Positions 17,701-26,238 of a DNA stretch of 64,000 nt are shown here, in pieces; within the stretch, counting starts at the first letter, position 1; each line of letters starts with the position of its first letter. Source of the DNA: Aphodoplasma sp045626925 (GTDB lineage Bacteria > Bacillota > Clostridia > UBA1381 > UMGS1253); NCBI GenBank assembly GCA_045626925.1, contig JAZUQZ010000026.1, positions 1 through 64,000 of the forward strand. Reading direction: 5' to 3'. Made by a program: the position numbers and the translations under genes. The notes under the pieces were generated by a model, which was not told the DNA's origin, did not search any database, and saw only the letters and a program-made list of their open reading frames with translations.

Positions 17701-18285
17701 GAAATACGCGGAGCGGGCAATCTTCTTGGGGCACAACAACACGGGCATATGGATGCGGTCGGTTATGATATGTATTGCAAGCTTTTAAAAGAGAGCGTAA
17801 ATGAGATAAAAGGTGAGCCGATGATGACGCAAATTACAACATCGGTTGATTTGCCTGTTGATGCTCATATTCCTGAAAACTTCATTAAAAATCAAAATTT
17901 GCGCATAGATATATACAAAAAAATTGCCGCAATTTCGTGCGTGCAGGATAGCTATGATGTTGAAGAAGAAATTGAGGACAGATTTGGCACTTTGCCACAA
18001 TCGGTGCGTAATGTAATAGATATAGCACTGATAAAGGTGTGGGCACACGAGCTTGGTATAACAGAGCTTGTACAAAACAATAATGGGCTGACTTTTGTAT
18101 TTGAAATGAGTAAAATTGATATGAGGATTATTTCGGAAATAATTTCGCAAAGTAAAGGCAGGGCGTTGTTTTCAGCAGGCGAAAGACCATATCTGATATT
18201 TAAAAATCAACCCGTTATCCAAACAGAAATGATAGCTAATATTAAGTTTTTATTACAGAGCATGAAAGAATTGCAGAATAAATAA
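14770..18285 (+). CDS. mfd: Transcription-repair coupling factor Mfd
   Basis: A DNA translocase of about 1170 residues that removes stalled RNA polymerase at lesions and recruits UvrA. Domains in order: UvrB-like N-terminal region (1-~330), RNA polymerase interaction domain (about 490-560, starting FTDISPGDYVVHQTHGIGRYEG), helicase lobes with Walker A CGDVGYGKTEVA (about 655) and DEEQRFGV (about 754), then QLRGRVGRS and the C-terminal TRCF domain. Two adjacent ATGs (14767, 14770) follow AAGGAGG; the second has the better spacing. Length is normal. Confidence 0.98.
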   Translation: MRQACDKLPFATILDKSGEFSELVRCLKENITPINIIAGVGAQRAHLVFAAQKKLDTPVFILTSTELEAQILVDDLEFFAPDRVVYFPSKEYIYYDVDSVSKEMSMKRLAALSKLKNGDENYIIVASVSSALGFCMPKDDFVNNIISIEIGDVFDVEELCEKLVVMGYTREDMVEGYGTFSVRGGIVDIFGADMENPVRIEFFDNEVDSIRTFDTTTQLSLEKLNNATIYPCSEIILKKDAHDKLLATMRASLAKLKRKKNDVTDAIEHLSSDIEKLCERYYFASLDKYIFDIYDGVPTIFDWLDRDTLFFIDEPRKTGESGKIFEQDMSETIASLMEKGVLVPEKKQFYVEYNEIMKTLSQKRLVGLAAMSFSCRDYRAKQNIDFAIKSINSFHGKIDFLCDDLKMWHDKKTAVVILAGGNSRAQNLCSELINRGIECVYSPEPSLISDGKIIITNGSLSSGFEYSLMNFVLISDREIFLEKRRKGRKLKDKSATKIHSFTDISPGDYVVHQTHGIGRYEGIQKLTVDKVTKDYLKISYQGTDSLYVPTDQLDLLYKYIGGTDKKVHINRLGGTDWSKTKERVKQSTAELAEHLLRLYAEREQMKGHSFSADTPWQREFEDNFGYIETADQMRSIEEVKADMESERPMDRLLCGDVGYGKTEVAMRAAFKAVMDSKQVAYLVPTTILAMQHYNNFAYRMRDFPVRVEMLSRFRTPAEQRETLKRLKTGETDIVIGTHRLLQKDIEFKDLGLLIVDEEQRFGVTHKEAIKQMRKNVDVLTLTATPIPRTLHMAMVNIRDMSVITQPPENRYPVQTYVMEKNDDIIADAIKKELGRGGQVYYLYNRVSGIHSVAKKIQELVPQAKVGIGHGKMREDELEDVMMNMLDGEINVLVCTTIIETGLDIPNVNTIIVENADKMGLSQLYQLRGRVGRSNRLAYAYLTYQRDKTISDVAQKRLSAVREFTEFGSGFKIAMRDLEIRGAGNLLGAQQHGHMDAVGYDMYCKLLKESVNEIKGEPMMTQITTSVDLPVDAHIPENFIKNQNLRIDIYKKIAAISCVQDSYDVEEEIEDRFGTLPQSVRNVIDIALIKVWAHELGITELVQNNNGLTFVFEMSKIDMRIISEIISQSKGRALFSAGERPYLIFKNQPVIQTEMIANIKFLLQSMKELQNK

Positions 18286-18299
18286 ATTTTTGTTATAAT
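18271..18299 (+). promoter_or_regulatory. Promoter of the foldase lipoprotein gene
   Basis: TTGCAG (18271-18276), 17 bp, TATAAT (18294-18299), with an extended -10 TG at 18291-18292. The -35 lies inside the last codons of mfd, so the downstream gene can be expressed independently. Confidence 0.65.
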
Positions 18300-18335
18300 T
18301 AAACAAAGGATACTGTTTTAAAGGAGTTGGATAGC

Positions 18336-19370
18336 ATGAGACAAAAGAAAGTTTTGATGACAATATGCGTTGCCTTGCTGTGTCTTTCGATGCTTGTTGG
18401 TTGTGGTCAGGACAATAGAGAGCTTTTTAGCATCAATGGAGAAAAAATTACAATAGGGGAGTTTTCATTCTTTCTTGACAATATGAAAGAGATGATTGCG
18501 GCGGAATCTGACCTTGATATTAAAGATGAACATTCATGGGCGACGGTTGAAATTGATAATAAAAAAGCTATTGATGTTGCGAAAGAAAAGGCCCTTGAGG
18601 ATGTTGTTTCACTTGTTGTCCAGGTGCAAAAGGCAAAGCAAGAGGGAATAGAACTTACAAATGATGATAAAAAAGAAATTGGCAAGCAAAAGTTAAGCTT
18701 TATCCAACAGTACGGTGGCGAAGCAGCATTTAATCAAATGCTTGATATGTGGCATATCTCATCTGATACATTTGATAAGATTATGCAGTATTATAAGTAT
18801 GCATCAAAGCTTCAGACAAAGTATATTTCAGACGATGAAAAAATCAATAATATAACAGAGGAAGAAATTGTAGCAAAATATGATACACTCAAGGAGCAGA
18901 CACTTCGTGATTCGATTTTTGTAAAGCATATTTTAATAATGCCAAAGCCTGCTACGGATACAACACCTGCAGTAACCGATGAAGAAGCAATGCAAAAGGC
19001 AGAGGCGGTTCTTCAACGATTAAATAATGGCGAGGATTTTGATACTGTTATGCGTGAAGTAACCGAAGATGGAGAGATTTCGTATGATGGGTATTCGTTT
19101 ACCCACAATGACGGTCAAATGGACTCTGATTTTGATAATGCAGCATACGCATTATCTGTGGGCGAAATAAGCGGACCTGTAAAGACGCGTTTTGGATATC
19201 ATATTATTAAAAGACTTGAATCAAAAACAGATGTAAATACACTTGATGAGATACGCGACGAGCTTGTTTTGACAATCAAAAAAGAAAGGTATCATACAAT
19301 GGTTATGACCGAATGGACAACTGCGGCATCGGTTATAAAACAAGAAGGAATTTTTAACTCGATAAAATAA
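18336..19370 (+). CDS. Parvulin-type peptidyl-prolyl isomerase lipoprotein (PrsA/SurA-like foldase)
   Basis: A 344-residue secreted foldase. A lipoprotein signal peptide ends in the lipobox LVGC with lipidated Cys23. A SurA-like N-terminal chaperone region (about 30-190) follows, then a parvulin domain (about 195-300) with VKHILIM, LNNGEDFDTVMRE and GPVKTRFGYHIIKRLE. It would help exported proteins fold at the outer face of the membrane. The ATG at 18336 is 9 bp after AAGGAG; the TTG at 18327 overlaps that site. The gene follows mfd but has its own promoter and ends at a bidirectional terminator. Confidence 0.9.
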   Translation: MRQKKVLMTICVALLCLSMLVGCGQDNRELFSINGEKITIGEFSFFLDNMKEMIAAESDLDIKDEHSWATVEIDNKKAIDVAKEKALEDVVSLVVQVQKAKQEGIELTNDDKKEIGKQKLSFIQQYGGEAAFNQMLDMWHISSDTFDKIMQYYKYASKLQTKYISDDEKINNITEEEIVAKYDTLKEQTLRDSIFVKHILIMPKPATDTTPAVTDEEAMQKAEAVLQRLNNGEDFDTVMREVTEDGEISYDGYSFTHNDGQMDSDFDNAAYALSVGEISGPVKTRFGYHIIKRLESKTDVNTLDEIRDELVLTIKKERYHTMVMTEWTTAASVIKQEGIFNSIK

Positions 19371-19375
19371 ACAAT

Positions 19376-19404
19376 AAAAGCACCTGCTAAAAGTGGGTGC
19401 TTTT
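19376..19404. terminator. Bidirectional terminator
   Basis: AAAAGCACC (19376-19384) pairs with GGTGCTTTT (19396-19404). A and T runs on both sides allow it to end the foldase transcript on the plus strand and the tRNA nucleotidyltransferase transcript on the minus strand. Confidence 0.8.
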
Positions 19405-20734
19405 ACATATTTTTAAGTGATTTTGCTTTGTCAAGCAGTACATTTTTTTCGTTTTCTATCTCACCTTCAATTACAAGTTCGAGCAAAACATCAAGCATGT
19501 TGCCGATTTCTTTTCCGACAAAACCGAGATTTAGAATATCGTTTCCGTTTATGGCAAGGTCTTTTTTTGAAAAGCATTCGCCATCAAAAATCACCTCATC
19601 GGCAAGGCTTTTTATATTTGATAACTGCGCTATCCTTTTGTCAACAAATTCACTTGCGTGGGCGCGCGTATCGGCCATTTGCAGTTGTATCAAATCAAAA
19701 AACAAATCGACACCGATTTTGCCAAGCCATTTTTTAACGCTCTTTTTTGTTTCGCAAAGTCGGGCGTCATGATATTTAACAAGCTGCAAAACAGAGCGCT
19801 TTGTTTCGCCTGTACATTTTAGCGAGTTTAGAATATCGTCCACAAGCTCAACGCTTTTCTTTGCGTGTGCATAAAAGTGACCACATTGCTCATCATCAAG
19901 AGAGAAGGTTTGTGGCTTGCCTATATCATGAAATAGTGCCGCAAGTCGCAGTACAAGCTTTGGCTCGATGTTTTCCATAGCGCACACACAATGCCCCCAA
20001 ACATCATAGATATGATATTTGCTATGCTGACAAAAATCAAACATCGCCTCGATTTGTGGCACAAAAACGGCTATAACATCTTTATATTCATCTACAATTT
20101 TTGACGCATTAACACCGCATATAAGCTTGAAAAATTCGATTTGGATTCTTTCTGCAGCAATATTTTTGAGCAAGGACTTGTTTTTGTGTATGCTCTTTTT
20201 TGCTTCGTTTTCAATTTCAAACCCAAGCACCGATGCAAAGCGAAGTGCGCGCAAAATGCGAAGTGCGTCCTCGTTAAAACGCGTATCTGCATCACCGACA
20301 CAGCGTATTATTTTTTTGCAAAGGTCGCTTTTTCCGTTATAATAATCAATTATACCGCTTTTTTCGTTGTATGCCATCGCATTTATTGTAAAATCGCGCC
20401 TTGACAAGTCGTCGACAAGCTTGTCGGTAAATTCGACCTTTTCGGGTCTTCGATTGTCTTTGTATGCGCCGTCTATGCGATATGTTGTAATTTCAATAGG
20501 TTTTTTTTCGATTACAACACTCACGGTACCGTGTTTTATGCCTGTTTCTATAATATGGTAAGCAGAAAACACCTTTGATACTTGTGATGGCAAAGCATCA
20601 GTTGTTATATCATAATCTGAAGCGTCTATACCCAAAAGCGAATCTCGTACGCATCCGCCGACAATATGTGCGCTATATCCGTTTTTTTCAAGAATATCAA
20701 TCGCAGTTTGTGCATAGCTTGGAATTTTAATCAT
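19403..20734 (-). CDS. cca: CCA tRNA nucleotidyltransferase with HD domain
   Basis: A protein of about 443 residues in the class II poly(A) polymerase/CCA-adding family. It has the nucleotidyltransferase motif IVGGCVRDSLLG followed by DYDITTDA, the segment RRDFTINAMAYN and DADTRFNEDALRILRALRFA. A C-terminal HD domain carries the metal-binding ALFHDIGKP. It adds or repairs the 3' CCA of tRNA. GTG 20743, ATG 20740 and ATG 20734 are all possible; the last is best spaced from GGGTG. It is the second gene of a minus-strand pair with the cation transporter, 30 bp or less apart. Confidence 0.92.
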   Translation of the reverse strand: MIKIPSYAQTAIDILEKNGYSAHIVGGCVRDSLLGIDASDYDITTDALPSQVSKVFSAYHIIETGIKHGTVSVVIEKKPIEITTYRIDGAYKDNRRPEKVEFTDKLVDDLSRRDFTINAMAYNEKSGIIDYYNGKSDLCKKIIRCVGDADTRFNEDALRILRALRFASVLGFEIENEAKKSIHKNKSLLKNIAAERIQIEFFKLICGVNASKIVDEYKDVIAVFVPQIEAMFDFCQHSKYHIYDVWGHCVCAMENIEPKLVLRLAALFHDIGKPQTFSLDDEQCGHFYAHAKKSVELVDDILNSLKCTGETKRSVLQLVKYHDARLCETKKSVKKWLGKIGVDLFFDLIQLQMADTRAHASEFVDKRIAQLSNIKSLADEVIFDGECFSKKDLAINGNDILNLGFVGKEIGNMLDVLLELVIEGEIENEKNVLLDKAKSLKNM

Positions 20735-20764
20735 AATCATCACCCAAAATTAAATTGTTTGAGC

Positions 20765-21925
20765 CTAATTTTTATCAATGTTAATTACCGTAAAATAATC
20801 GCAATACCATTCACTGACTTTTTCTTGAATACGCTCTGTCAGCGTATTATCATCCATATCAAAGTCGAATGGGACAACGACATCAAAGATAAGGTTCGTA
20901 TGTGTCGGGCCGCTGACCATTCTAAAATCGTGTATTGTAAGCTTATCATCTATATTTAAAACAATTTCTTTAACCTTTTCTCGTGTTTGATTTATAATCT
21001 TGTTATCTGTTTCAATTGGGTCCATATGAATTACTGCGTCACATTTGAAGCGGCTGGAAAGCTCTTTTTCGAGCAAATCAATCGTATCGTGCAGAACTAT
21101 CACATCGTCGCTTGCGCTTACTTCTGCATGGAGTGAAAGCATAAATCGTGTCGGACCATAATTGTGTATAATTAAATCGTGTATGCCGATTATTCCTTCG
21201 TGTGCCAATACAATTTTGTGTATTTCGTCCACGAGCTCGCGACTTGGCGGTTGGCCAAGAAGTGGCGAAAGAGCATCTCTAATTGTTTGGTATCCGCAAA
21301 AAAGTATAAAGCCTGCCACAACAATGCCGATATACCCATCAAGCGAAAGTCCCGTGAACTTAAAAACGATTATACTTATAAGCACCGCAAGCGTTGCAAC
21401 CGAGTCGCTTAGGCTGTCTTTTGCTGATGCAATAATCGATTGTGATGATATTTTGGTGCCGATTTTGTGATTAAAAAAGAACATCCAAAGCTTTACTATA
21501 ATTGAAATAGAAAGTATTAAAACCGAAATTGGCGTATATATAATAGGTTCTGCATTAAAAATTTTATCAAAAGATGTGCGCACAAGCTCTATTCCCATAT
21601 AAAGTATTATAATTGCAACGAACAATGCAGAAATATATTCAATTCTGCCATGTCCATATGGGTGTTGCTTGTCGGCAGGCTTGCTTGACATTTTAAAACC
21701 AATAAGTGTAATAATCGACGAAAGAGCATCGGAAAGGTTATTAAATGCGTCTGCAAATACTGCTATAGAAAAGCTTATTGCACCTGCGCACATTTTGATT
21801 ATCGAAAGCAAAACATTAAGACATATGCCCATAATGCTGCCTAAAACACCATAACTTTCGCGCACTTGTTCGCTAGACACATTTTCATAATCCTTTATAA
21901 AAAGCCTAAAAAGTAAGTTTGTCAT
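20765..21925 (-). CDS. Cation diffusion facilitator family metal transporter
   Basis: A 386-residue inner-membrane antiporter of the CDF family, which exports divalent metals such as Zn, Mn or Fe. The membrane domain (about 25-220) carries the metal-site motif DAFNNLSDALSS and the HPYGHGRIEYISAL signature. The cytoplasmic part is longer than in the basic ~300-residue members, with the normal ferredoxin-like domain (about 225-300) and a second similar region (about 310-380), a form common in Clostridia. Metal specificity cannot be read with certainty. It is transcribed ahead of cca from its own promoter. Confidence 0.92.
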   Translation of the reverse strand: MTNLLFRLFIKDYENVSSEQVRESYGVLGSIMGICLNVLLSIIKMCAGAISFSIAVFADAFNNLSDALSSIITLIGFKMSSKPADKQHPYGHGRIEYISALFVAIIILYMGIELVRTSFDKIFNAEPIIYTPISVLILSISIIVKLWMFFFNHKIGTKISSQSIIASAKDSLSDSVATLAVLISIIVFKFTGLSLDGYIGIVVAGFILFCGYQTIRDALSPLLGQPPSRELVDEIHKIVLAHEGIIGIHDLIIHNYGPTRFMLSLHAEVSASDDVIVLHDTIDLLEKELSSRFKCDAVIHMDPIETDNKIINQTREKVKEIVLNIDDKLTIHDFRMVSGPTHTNLIFDVVVPFDFDMDDNTLTERIQEKVSEWYCDYFTVINIDKN

Positions 21926-21976
21926 TTTTTACTATCATACCCTTCAAAGCCTAAAATATTAAACGAGATATAAAAA

Positions 21977-22005
21977 AGTATGCCATATAAAACCTTATTT
22001 GTCAA
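21977..22005 (-). promoter_or_regulatory. Promoter of the cation transporter operon, with overlapping palindrome
   Basis: On the minus strand TTGACA (22005-22000), 17 bp, CATACT (21982-21977). The -35 box is one arm of the palindrome TGTCAA-GT-TTGACA (22000-22013), a candidate operator for a dimeric repressor. Confidence 0.5.
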
Positions 22006-22107
22006 GTTTGACATAGGGTTGGAGCATATATCAAACATATTATATAAACTGCACAAAAATGAGTTTTTTTCAGATATAAAATTTTGAGTAAAAAATTAAA
22101 TATTTTG

Positions 22108-22136
22108 TGGAAAATTATGCAGAGTTCTGTTATAAT
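22108..22136 (+). promoter_or_regulatory. Extended -10 promoter of the PHP gene
   Basis: TATAAT (22131-22136) with TG at 22128-22129 and a weak -35 (TGGAAA, 22108-22113, spacing 17). The region 21926-22185 is otherwise AT-rich and holds the divergent transporter promoter; no further gene is visible there. Confidence 0.5.
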
Positions 22137-22185
22137 AGAAAATAGGGTATATATGTGTATAAATATTTATTGGAGATGTATTGTC

Positions 22186-22845
22186 ATGTATAAATTTGAA
22201 ACACATTGTCATACAAAAGAGGTAAGTTGTTGTGGCAAAATGAGTGCAGCAGATATTGTTGAAGCTTATATTAAAAAAGGATATAGCGGTATTGCAATAA
22301 CGGACCACTATACCACTGCCACTTTTTTGAAAAAGGAAAATCTTAAAACGAGTGAAATCGCGGACCATTTTCTAACCGGATATAGGGCTGCACTTGAAGC
22401 GTCAAACGGCAGACTCGATATAATTTTGGGAATGGAGATTACATTTTACGAAAACAACAATGACTACCTTGTATATGGCGTGACGGAAGAGTTTTTAAAA
22501 AAATATACAAATTTAATGGATATGGGCATTGAACGCTTTTGCAAGCTTGCACACAAAAACGGTATGGTCGTATTTGCCGCGCATCCATTCAGAAACGCTA
22601 TGACCATAATTCGTCCATCGACTCTTGATGGTATTGAAGTGCATAACGGCAACAAGCGCCACGATTCGCGAAATGAAATGGCTTATCTTTGGGCACAAAA
22701 GTTTGGTTTGGCGATGAGCAGCGGGTCTGATTGTCATCAAAAGGCGGATGTTGGCCGTGGTGGAATCATAACAAAAAAGCGCATAACAAATTCACAAATG
22801 CTTATTGATGCTCTTTTAGGCGATAAGAAAGAGCTTATTAGATAA
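22186..22845 (+). CDS. PHP-domain metal-dependent phosphoesterase
   Basis: A 219-residue protein of the PHP superfamily. It shows the N-terminal HCHT motif (KFETHCHTKEVSCCGK), ITDHYTT, the EMTFYE-like EITFYEN, FAAHPFR and GSDCHQ, which together supply the usual metal ligands. PHP enzymes hydrolyse phosphate esters, for example histidinol phosphate or nucleotides; which one is unknown here. The ATG at 22186 with TGGAGATG upstream gives the family N-terminus; longer in-frame openings from 22084 overlap the promoter. An AEC transporter follows after 20 bp. Confidence 0.85.
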   Translation: MYKFETHCHTKEVSCCGKMSAADIVEAYIKKGYSGIAITDHYTTATFLKKENLKTSEIADHFLTGYRAALEASNGRLDIILGMEITFYENNNDYLVYGVTEEFLKKYTNLMDMGIERFCKLAHKNGMVVFAAHPFRNAMTIIRPSTLDGIEVHNGNKRHDSRNEMAYLWAQKFGLAMSSGSDCHQKADVGRGGIITKKRITNSQMLIDALLGDKKELIR

Positions 22846-22865
22846 ATACGATTGGAGAAAAATAA

Positions 22866-23798
22866 ATGGAATTATCATCAGTGGTTGCAACTCAGGTTTT
22901 AATAATGTTTCTTGTTATTTTGCTTGGTTTTATAATCAAAAAAAGTAAAATTGTAACCCAAAAGGGCGCCAAACAGCTTTCGGATATACTTCTTCTTTTT
23001 GTTACGCCGTGTGTTATAATTGAATCATATCAGGTTGATTTTAGAGCTGATTTGGCATTTAAACTCATAATAGCTTTTGCTTTTGCGGTAATTATTATGT
23101 TTTTAGCAGTAGGTGTGGCACGACTCGTATACTTTAAAGACAAATCACAAGCTGCTATTATAAACAAATTTGCTATGGCATATCCAAACTGTGGCTTTAT
23201 GGGTATACCTCTTTTAGATGCGGTGCTTGGCTCTACCGGTGTTTTTTTCGGTTCGGCATATGTTGCCGTATTTAATGTTTTTAACTGGACACATGGAGTT
23301 GTGCTTTTTAATCCTGACAAAAAGGGGCTTTCAATCAAAAAAATATTGATTAACCCCGGCATAATTGGCGTAACAGTTGGGCTGATATTGTTTTTTGCAC
23401 AGATAAAACTCCCTTATGTTGTTTTTACTGCGGTAAGCTATATAGCAGACCTCAACACGCCGCTTGCCATGGTTTTGATTGGTATGTTTTTAGCAGATGT
23501 GGATTTTAAGGCGGCGTTTTGCAAAATAAACCTTTACATAGTGTCCGCTTTTCGTCTTATAATCATTCCTATAATAGCAATATTTATCTTAAAGCTTTCG
23601 TTTGTTCCACAGGAGGTTGCGACTGCGCTTATAATACTTGCATCTTGTCCAACCGCGACAGTTACAACGCTTTTTGCAGCAAAATATGATAATGATGCGT
23701 GTTATGCGTCCGAACTTGTTGCTATAAATACACTTGTGTCGATAGTAACGCTTCCTTTGATGGTGGCGTTTGCCACACTGATTCCTGCACTCTTTTGA
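22866..23798 (+). CDS. AEC-family membrane transporter
   Basis: A 310-residue integral membrane protein of the auxin efflux carrier family with about ten predicted membrane helices in two five-helix halves. The conserved segments are FAMAYPNCGFMGIPLLDA and, near the C-terminus, ASCPTATVTTLFA. Bacterial members carry small organic acids such as malate, malonate or lactate, often across the membrane in exchange with protons. The substrate is not predictable here. It has the binding site TTGGAGAA and is probably co-transcribed with the PHP gene upstream and the FAD protein downstream. Confidence 0.88.
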   Translation: MELSSVVATQVLIMFLVILLGFIIKKSKIVTQKGAKQLSDILLLFVTPCVIIESYQVDFRADLAFKLIIAFAFAVIIMFLAVGVARLVYFKDKSQAAIINKFAMAYPNCGFMGIPLLDAVLGSTGVFFGSAYVAVFNVFNWTHGVVLFNPDKKGLSIKKILINPGIIGVTVGLILFFAQIKLPYVVFTAVSYIADLNTPLAMVLIGMFLADVDFKAAFCKINLYIVSAFRLIIIPIIAIFILKLSFVPQEVATALIILASCPTATVTTLFAAKYDNDACYASELVAINTLVSIVTLPLMVAFATLIPALF

Positions 23799-23839
23799 TA
23801 TATTTGTCATATAAACACGAAACAAACTGGTGATGGAAA

Positions 23840-25438
23840 ATGATTAGAATAAATGGTATTAAAATACAAATCAATAGCGATATAGAAAAAGCATTGTATA
23901 TTAAAGCTGCGCAAATATTACGCATTAGTGAAGATGAAATTCTAATCTGCAAGCTTGTAAAAAAATCAGTTGATGCAAGAAAAAAATATGATATACACTA
24001 TGTGTGCAGCGCTGATGTGACACTAAAATGTGATGAAGACAAGGTGCTTTTAAAGGCCAAGAATCCATCTGTTATAAAAATAGAGCCGACTATATTTGAA
24101 ATTATAAAACCAAAAAAACTTCCCGATTTGTTTCCTGTTGTATGTGGTTTTGGACCTGCGGGGATGTTTTGTGCGCTTCTTCTTGCAAGGGCAGGCTTTA
24201 GGCCTATTGTTGTTGAGCGTGGAGGCGATGTTGATACGCGCACAAAAGCTGTTAATAGTTTTTTTAATGGTGGTTTACTTGATACAAATAATAATGTCCA
24301 GTTTGGTGAAGGTGGTGCAGGGACATTTTCTGATGGAAAGCTTACCTGTGGCATAAATGATAATAGAATGAGTTTTATTTTATCGGAGTTTGTCCGTTTT
24401 GGTGCAAATGAAGATATTTTATATATGGCAAAGCCACATATCGGCACAGATGTGCTTAAAAAAGTTGTAAAAAACCTTCGAAAAGAGATAATATCTCTTG
24501 GTGGAAGGATATATTTTAATACGCGCCTTTGTGATATAAAGATGAAAAACGGTGCGATAAATAAAATTTTATGTTCAACACCCGATGGGGAGATTGAGTT
24601 TGATACTAATATGCTCGTTATGGCAATCGGGCATAGCGCACGCGACACATTTGAGCTTCTTTACAATAAGGGAATTGCACTTGTGCAAAAGCAGTTTTCA
24701 ATGGGAGTTAGAATTGAGCATTTGCAGAGCACGATTGATTTTGCAAGATATGGCGACGCGTCAAAAAGCGCTATTCTTGGAGCAGCTGATTATAAGTTGT
24801 CGTGCAAACTAAAGAACGGAAGAGGCGTCTATACATTTTGCATGTGTCCGGGTGGGAGCGTTGTTGCGGCAACATCGGAGAAAGAGGGCATTGTAACAAA
24901 TGGTATGAGTCTTCGCGCGCGTGATGGTATAAATTCTAACGCGGCACTTTTGTGTGATGTATTGCCGAGTGATTTTAAGAGTGAACACCCACTTGCCGGT
25001 GTTGAGTTTCAACGAAAATGGGAAAAAGCAGCATATATTTTAGGTCAAAAGAGCTATAAAGCACCGACAAATCTTGTTGGCGCATTTTTACAAAGCAAGG
25101 TTGCAAGTGAGTATGGAAAGGTTTTGCCGACATATAAGCCGGGGACTGTGCTTGCAAATCTTGATGAATGTATGCCACGCTTTGTTACAGACTCGCTCAG
25201 GGAGGCCATCCCGATTCTTGATAGAAAAATTCATGGTTTTGCAGATGATGATGCGGTAATGACGGGCGTTGAAACACGCTCATCATCGCCGGTGCGAATT
25301 GTTCGAACAAAAAATTTTGAAATTGAAAACACAGGCATTTTCCCGTGTGGCGAGGGTGCAGGTTATGCAGGCGGAATAATGAGTGCATCACTTGATGGAA
25401 TAAAAGTTGCATGTGAAATAATTGAAAGATATGGTTGA
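23840..25438 (+). CDS. FAD-dependent dehydrogenase of the COG2509 type
   Basis: A 532-residue flavoprotein. The N-terminal ~95 residues form a small alpha/beta domain, then the Rossmann motif VCGFGPAGMFCALLLARAG at about residue 102 binds FAD. The motifs GEGGAGTFSDGKLTCG, CMCPGGSVV and the C-terminal PCGEGAGYAGGIMSASLDG are characteristic of this widespread uncharacterised family, often annotated only as NAD(P)/FAD-dependent oxidoreductase. Substrate and electron partner are unknown. Length is normal. The ATG follows GTGATGGAAA. Confidence 0.88.
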   Translation: MIRINGIKIQINSDIEKALYIKAAQILRISEDEILICKLVKKSVDARKKYDIHYVCSADVTLKCDEDKVLLKAKNPSVIKIEPTIFEIIKPKKLPDLFPVVCGFGPAGMFCALLLARAGFRPIVVERGGDVDTRTKAVNSFFNGGLLDTNNNVQFGEGGAGTFSDGKLTCGINDNRMSFILSEFVRFGANEDILYMAKPHIGTDVLKKVVKNLRKEIISLGGRIYFNTRLCDIKMKNGAINKILCSTPDGEIEFDTNMLVMAIGHSARDTFELLYNKGIALVQKQFSMGVRIEHLQSTIDFARYGDASKSAILGAADYKLSCKLKNGRGVYTFCMCPGGSVVAATSEKEGIVTNGMSLRARDGINSNAALLCDVLPSDFKSEHPLAGVEFQRKWEKAAYILGQKSYKAPTNLVGAFLQSKVASEYGKVLPTYKPGTVLANLDECMPRFVTDSLREAIPILDRKIHGFADDDAVMTGVETRSSSPVRIVRTKNFEIENTGIFPCGEGAGYAGGIMSASLDGIKVACEIIERYG

Positions 25439-25484
25439 TGTTTGGTATCGATTTTGCGGGCGTATTAAAAAATAGGGGTGCAAA

Positions 25485-26222
25485 ATGAAAGTTGTAGATA
25501 TGCATGCTCATCTTTGGCTAAGCAATTATGAAAAAAACAAAAGCGACATTTTAAAAGGAATAGAAGATTATAATATTGATATGGTTTTTGTTTCGGGACT
25601 CGTATCATATATGCCTGACAAAGATAGCGTAGAAAAAGTCAACAATGAGGTTTATAAATTTGCAAAGGGAAATCCAAATCACATAAAAGCCTATACATAT
25701 ATAAGCCCGGAACACAATAATGCGTTGGATATGATGATGCGTGGCATTGAAGATAATGGCGCAATCGGCACAAAAATTTGGGTTTCAGAAAAGTGCGATG
25801 CTATGACAATAAATCCTATTGCGGAAAAAAGCATCGAATACGATTTGCCGATTTTAATTCATGCATTTAAAAAGAGTATGGGCGAAGTTGCAAACGAAAG
25901 CACTGCAGTAAATGTACGAAATCTTGCACTTCGCTATCCAAAGCTTAAAATTATTATGGCTCATGTTGGTGGCAATGCGTATCACGCAATTCCGCTGATA
26001 AAGGATTTAAAGAATGTGTGGGTTGATATAAGCGGAACAGATTTTCATGGCGATTTTTTGCCATACACGCTTGAAAACATAGGTGCAAAGCGTATTATGT
26101 TTGGCAGTGATGGAGCGGGGGCATATCTTACTACTCTTGGGCAGGTGCTTGATGCAGATATGACTGATTGTGAGAGTGAACAAATTTTATATAAAAATGC
26201 TAAAGCGCTTTTCAATTTGTAA
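25485..26222 (+). CDS. Amidohydrolase-2 family metal hydrolase or decarboxylase
   Basis: A 245-residue TIM-barrel protein of the amidohydrolase_2 (ACMSD-like) group. All metal ligands are present: H7-x-H9 in DMHAHLWL, His126 in LPILIHAF, His160 in IIMAHVGGN, and Asp209 in MFGSDGAG. Relatives hydrolyse or decarboxylate small cyclic or aromatic compounds; the substrate is unknown. It is short for the family. The binding site AGGGGTG precedes the ATG. A paralogous gene without these ligands follows only 16 bp downstream, so the two may form one complex. Confidence 0.82.
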   Translation: MKVVDMHAHLWLSNYEKNKSDILKGIEDYNIDMVFVSGLVSYMPDKDSVEKVNNEVYKFAKGNPNHIKAYTYISPEHNNALDMMMRGIEDNGAIGTKIWVSEKCDAMTINPIAEKSIEYDLPILIHAFKKSMGEVANESTAVNVRNLALRYPKLKIIMAHVGGNAYHAIPLIKDLKNVWVDISGTDFHGDFLPYTLENIGAKRIMFGSDGAGAYLTTLGQVLDADMTDCESEQILYKNAKALFNL

Positions 26223-26238
26223 ATAAGGGGAAAAGAAA

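Noticed and set aside
22008..22013. Plus-strand TTGACA as a -35 for the PHP gene
   Set aside because: No suitable -10 lies 16-18 bp downstream; the box is better explained as one arm of the palindrome.
23998..24648. Long minus-strand open frame of 216 codons
   Set aside because: It is antisense to the FAD dehydrogenase, has biased low-complexity composition and no ribosome binding site; a shadow of the real gene.
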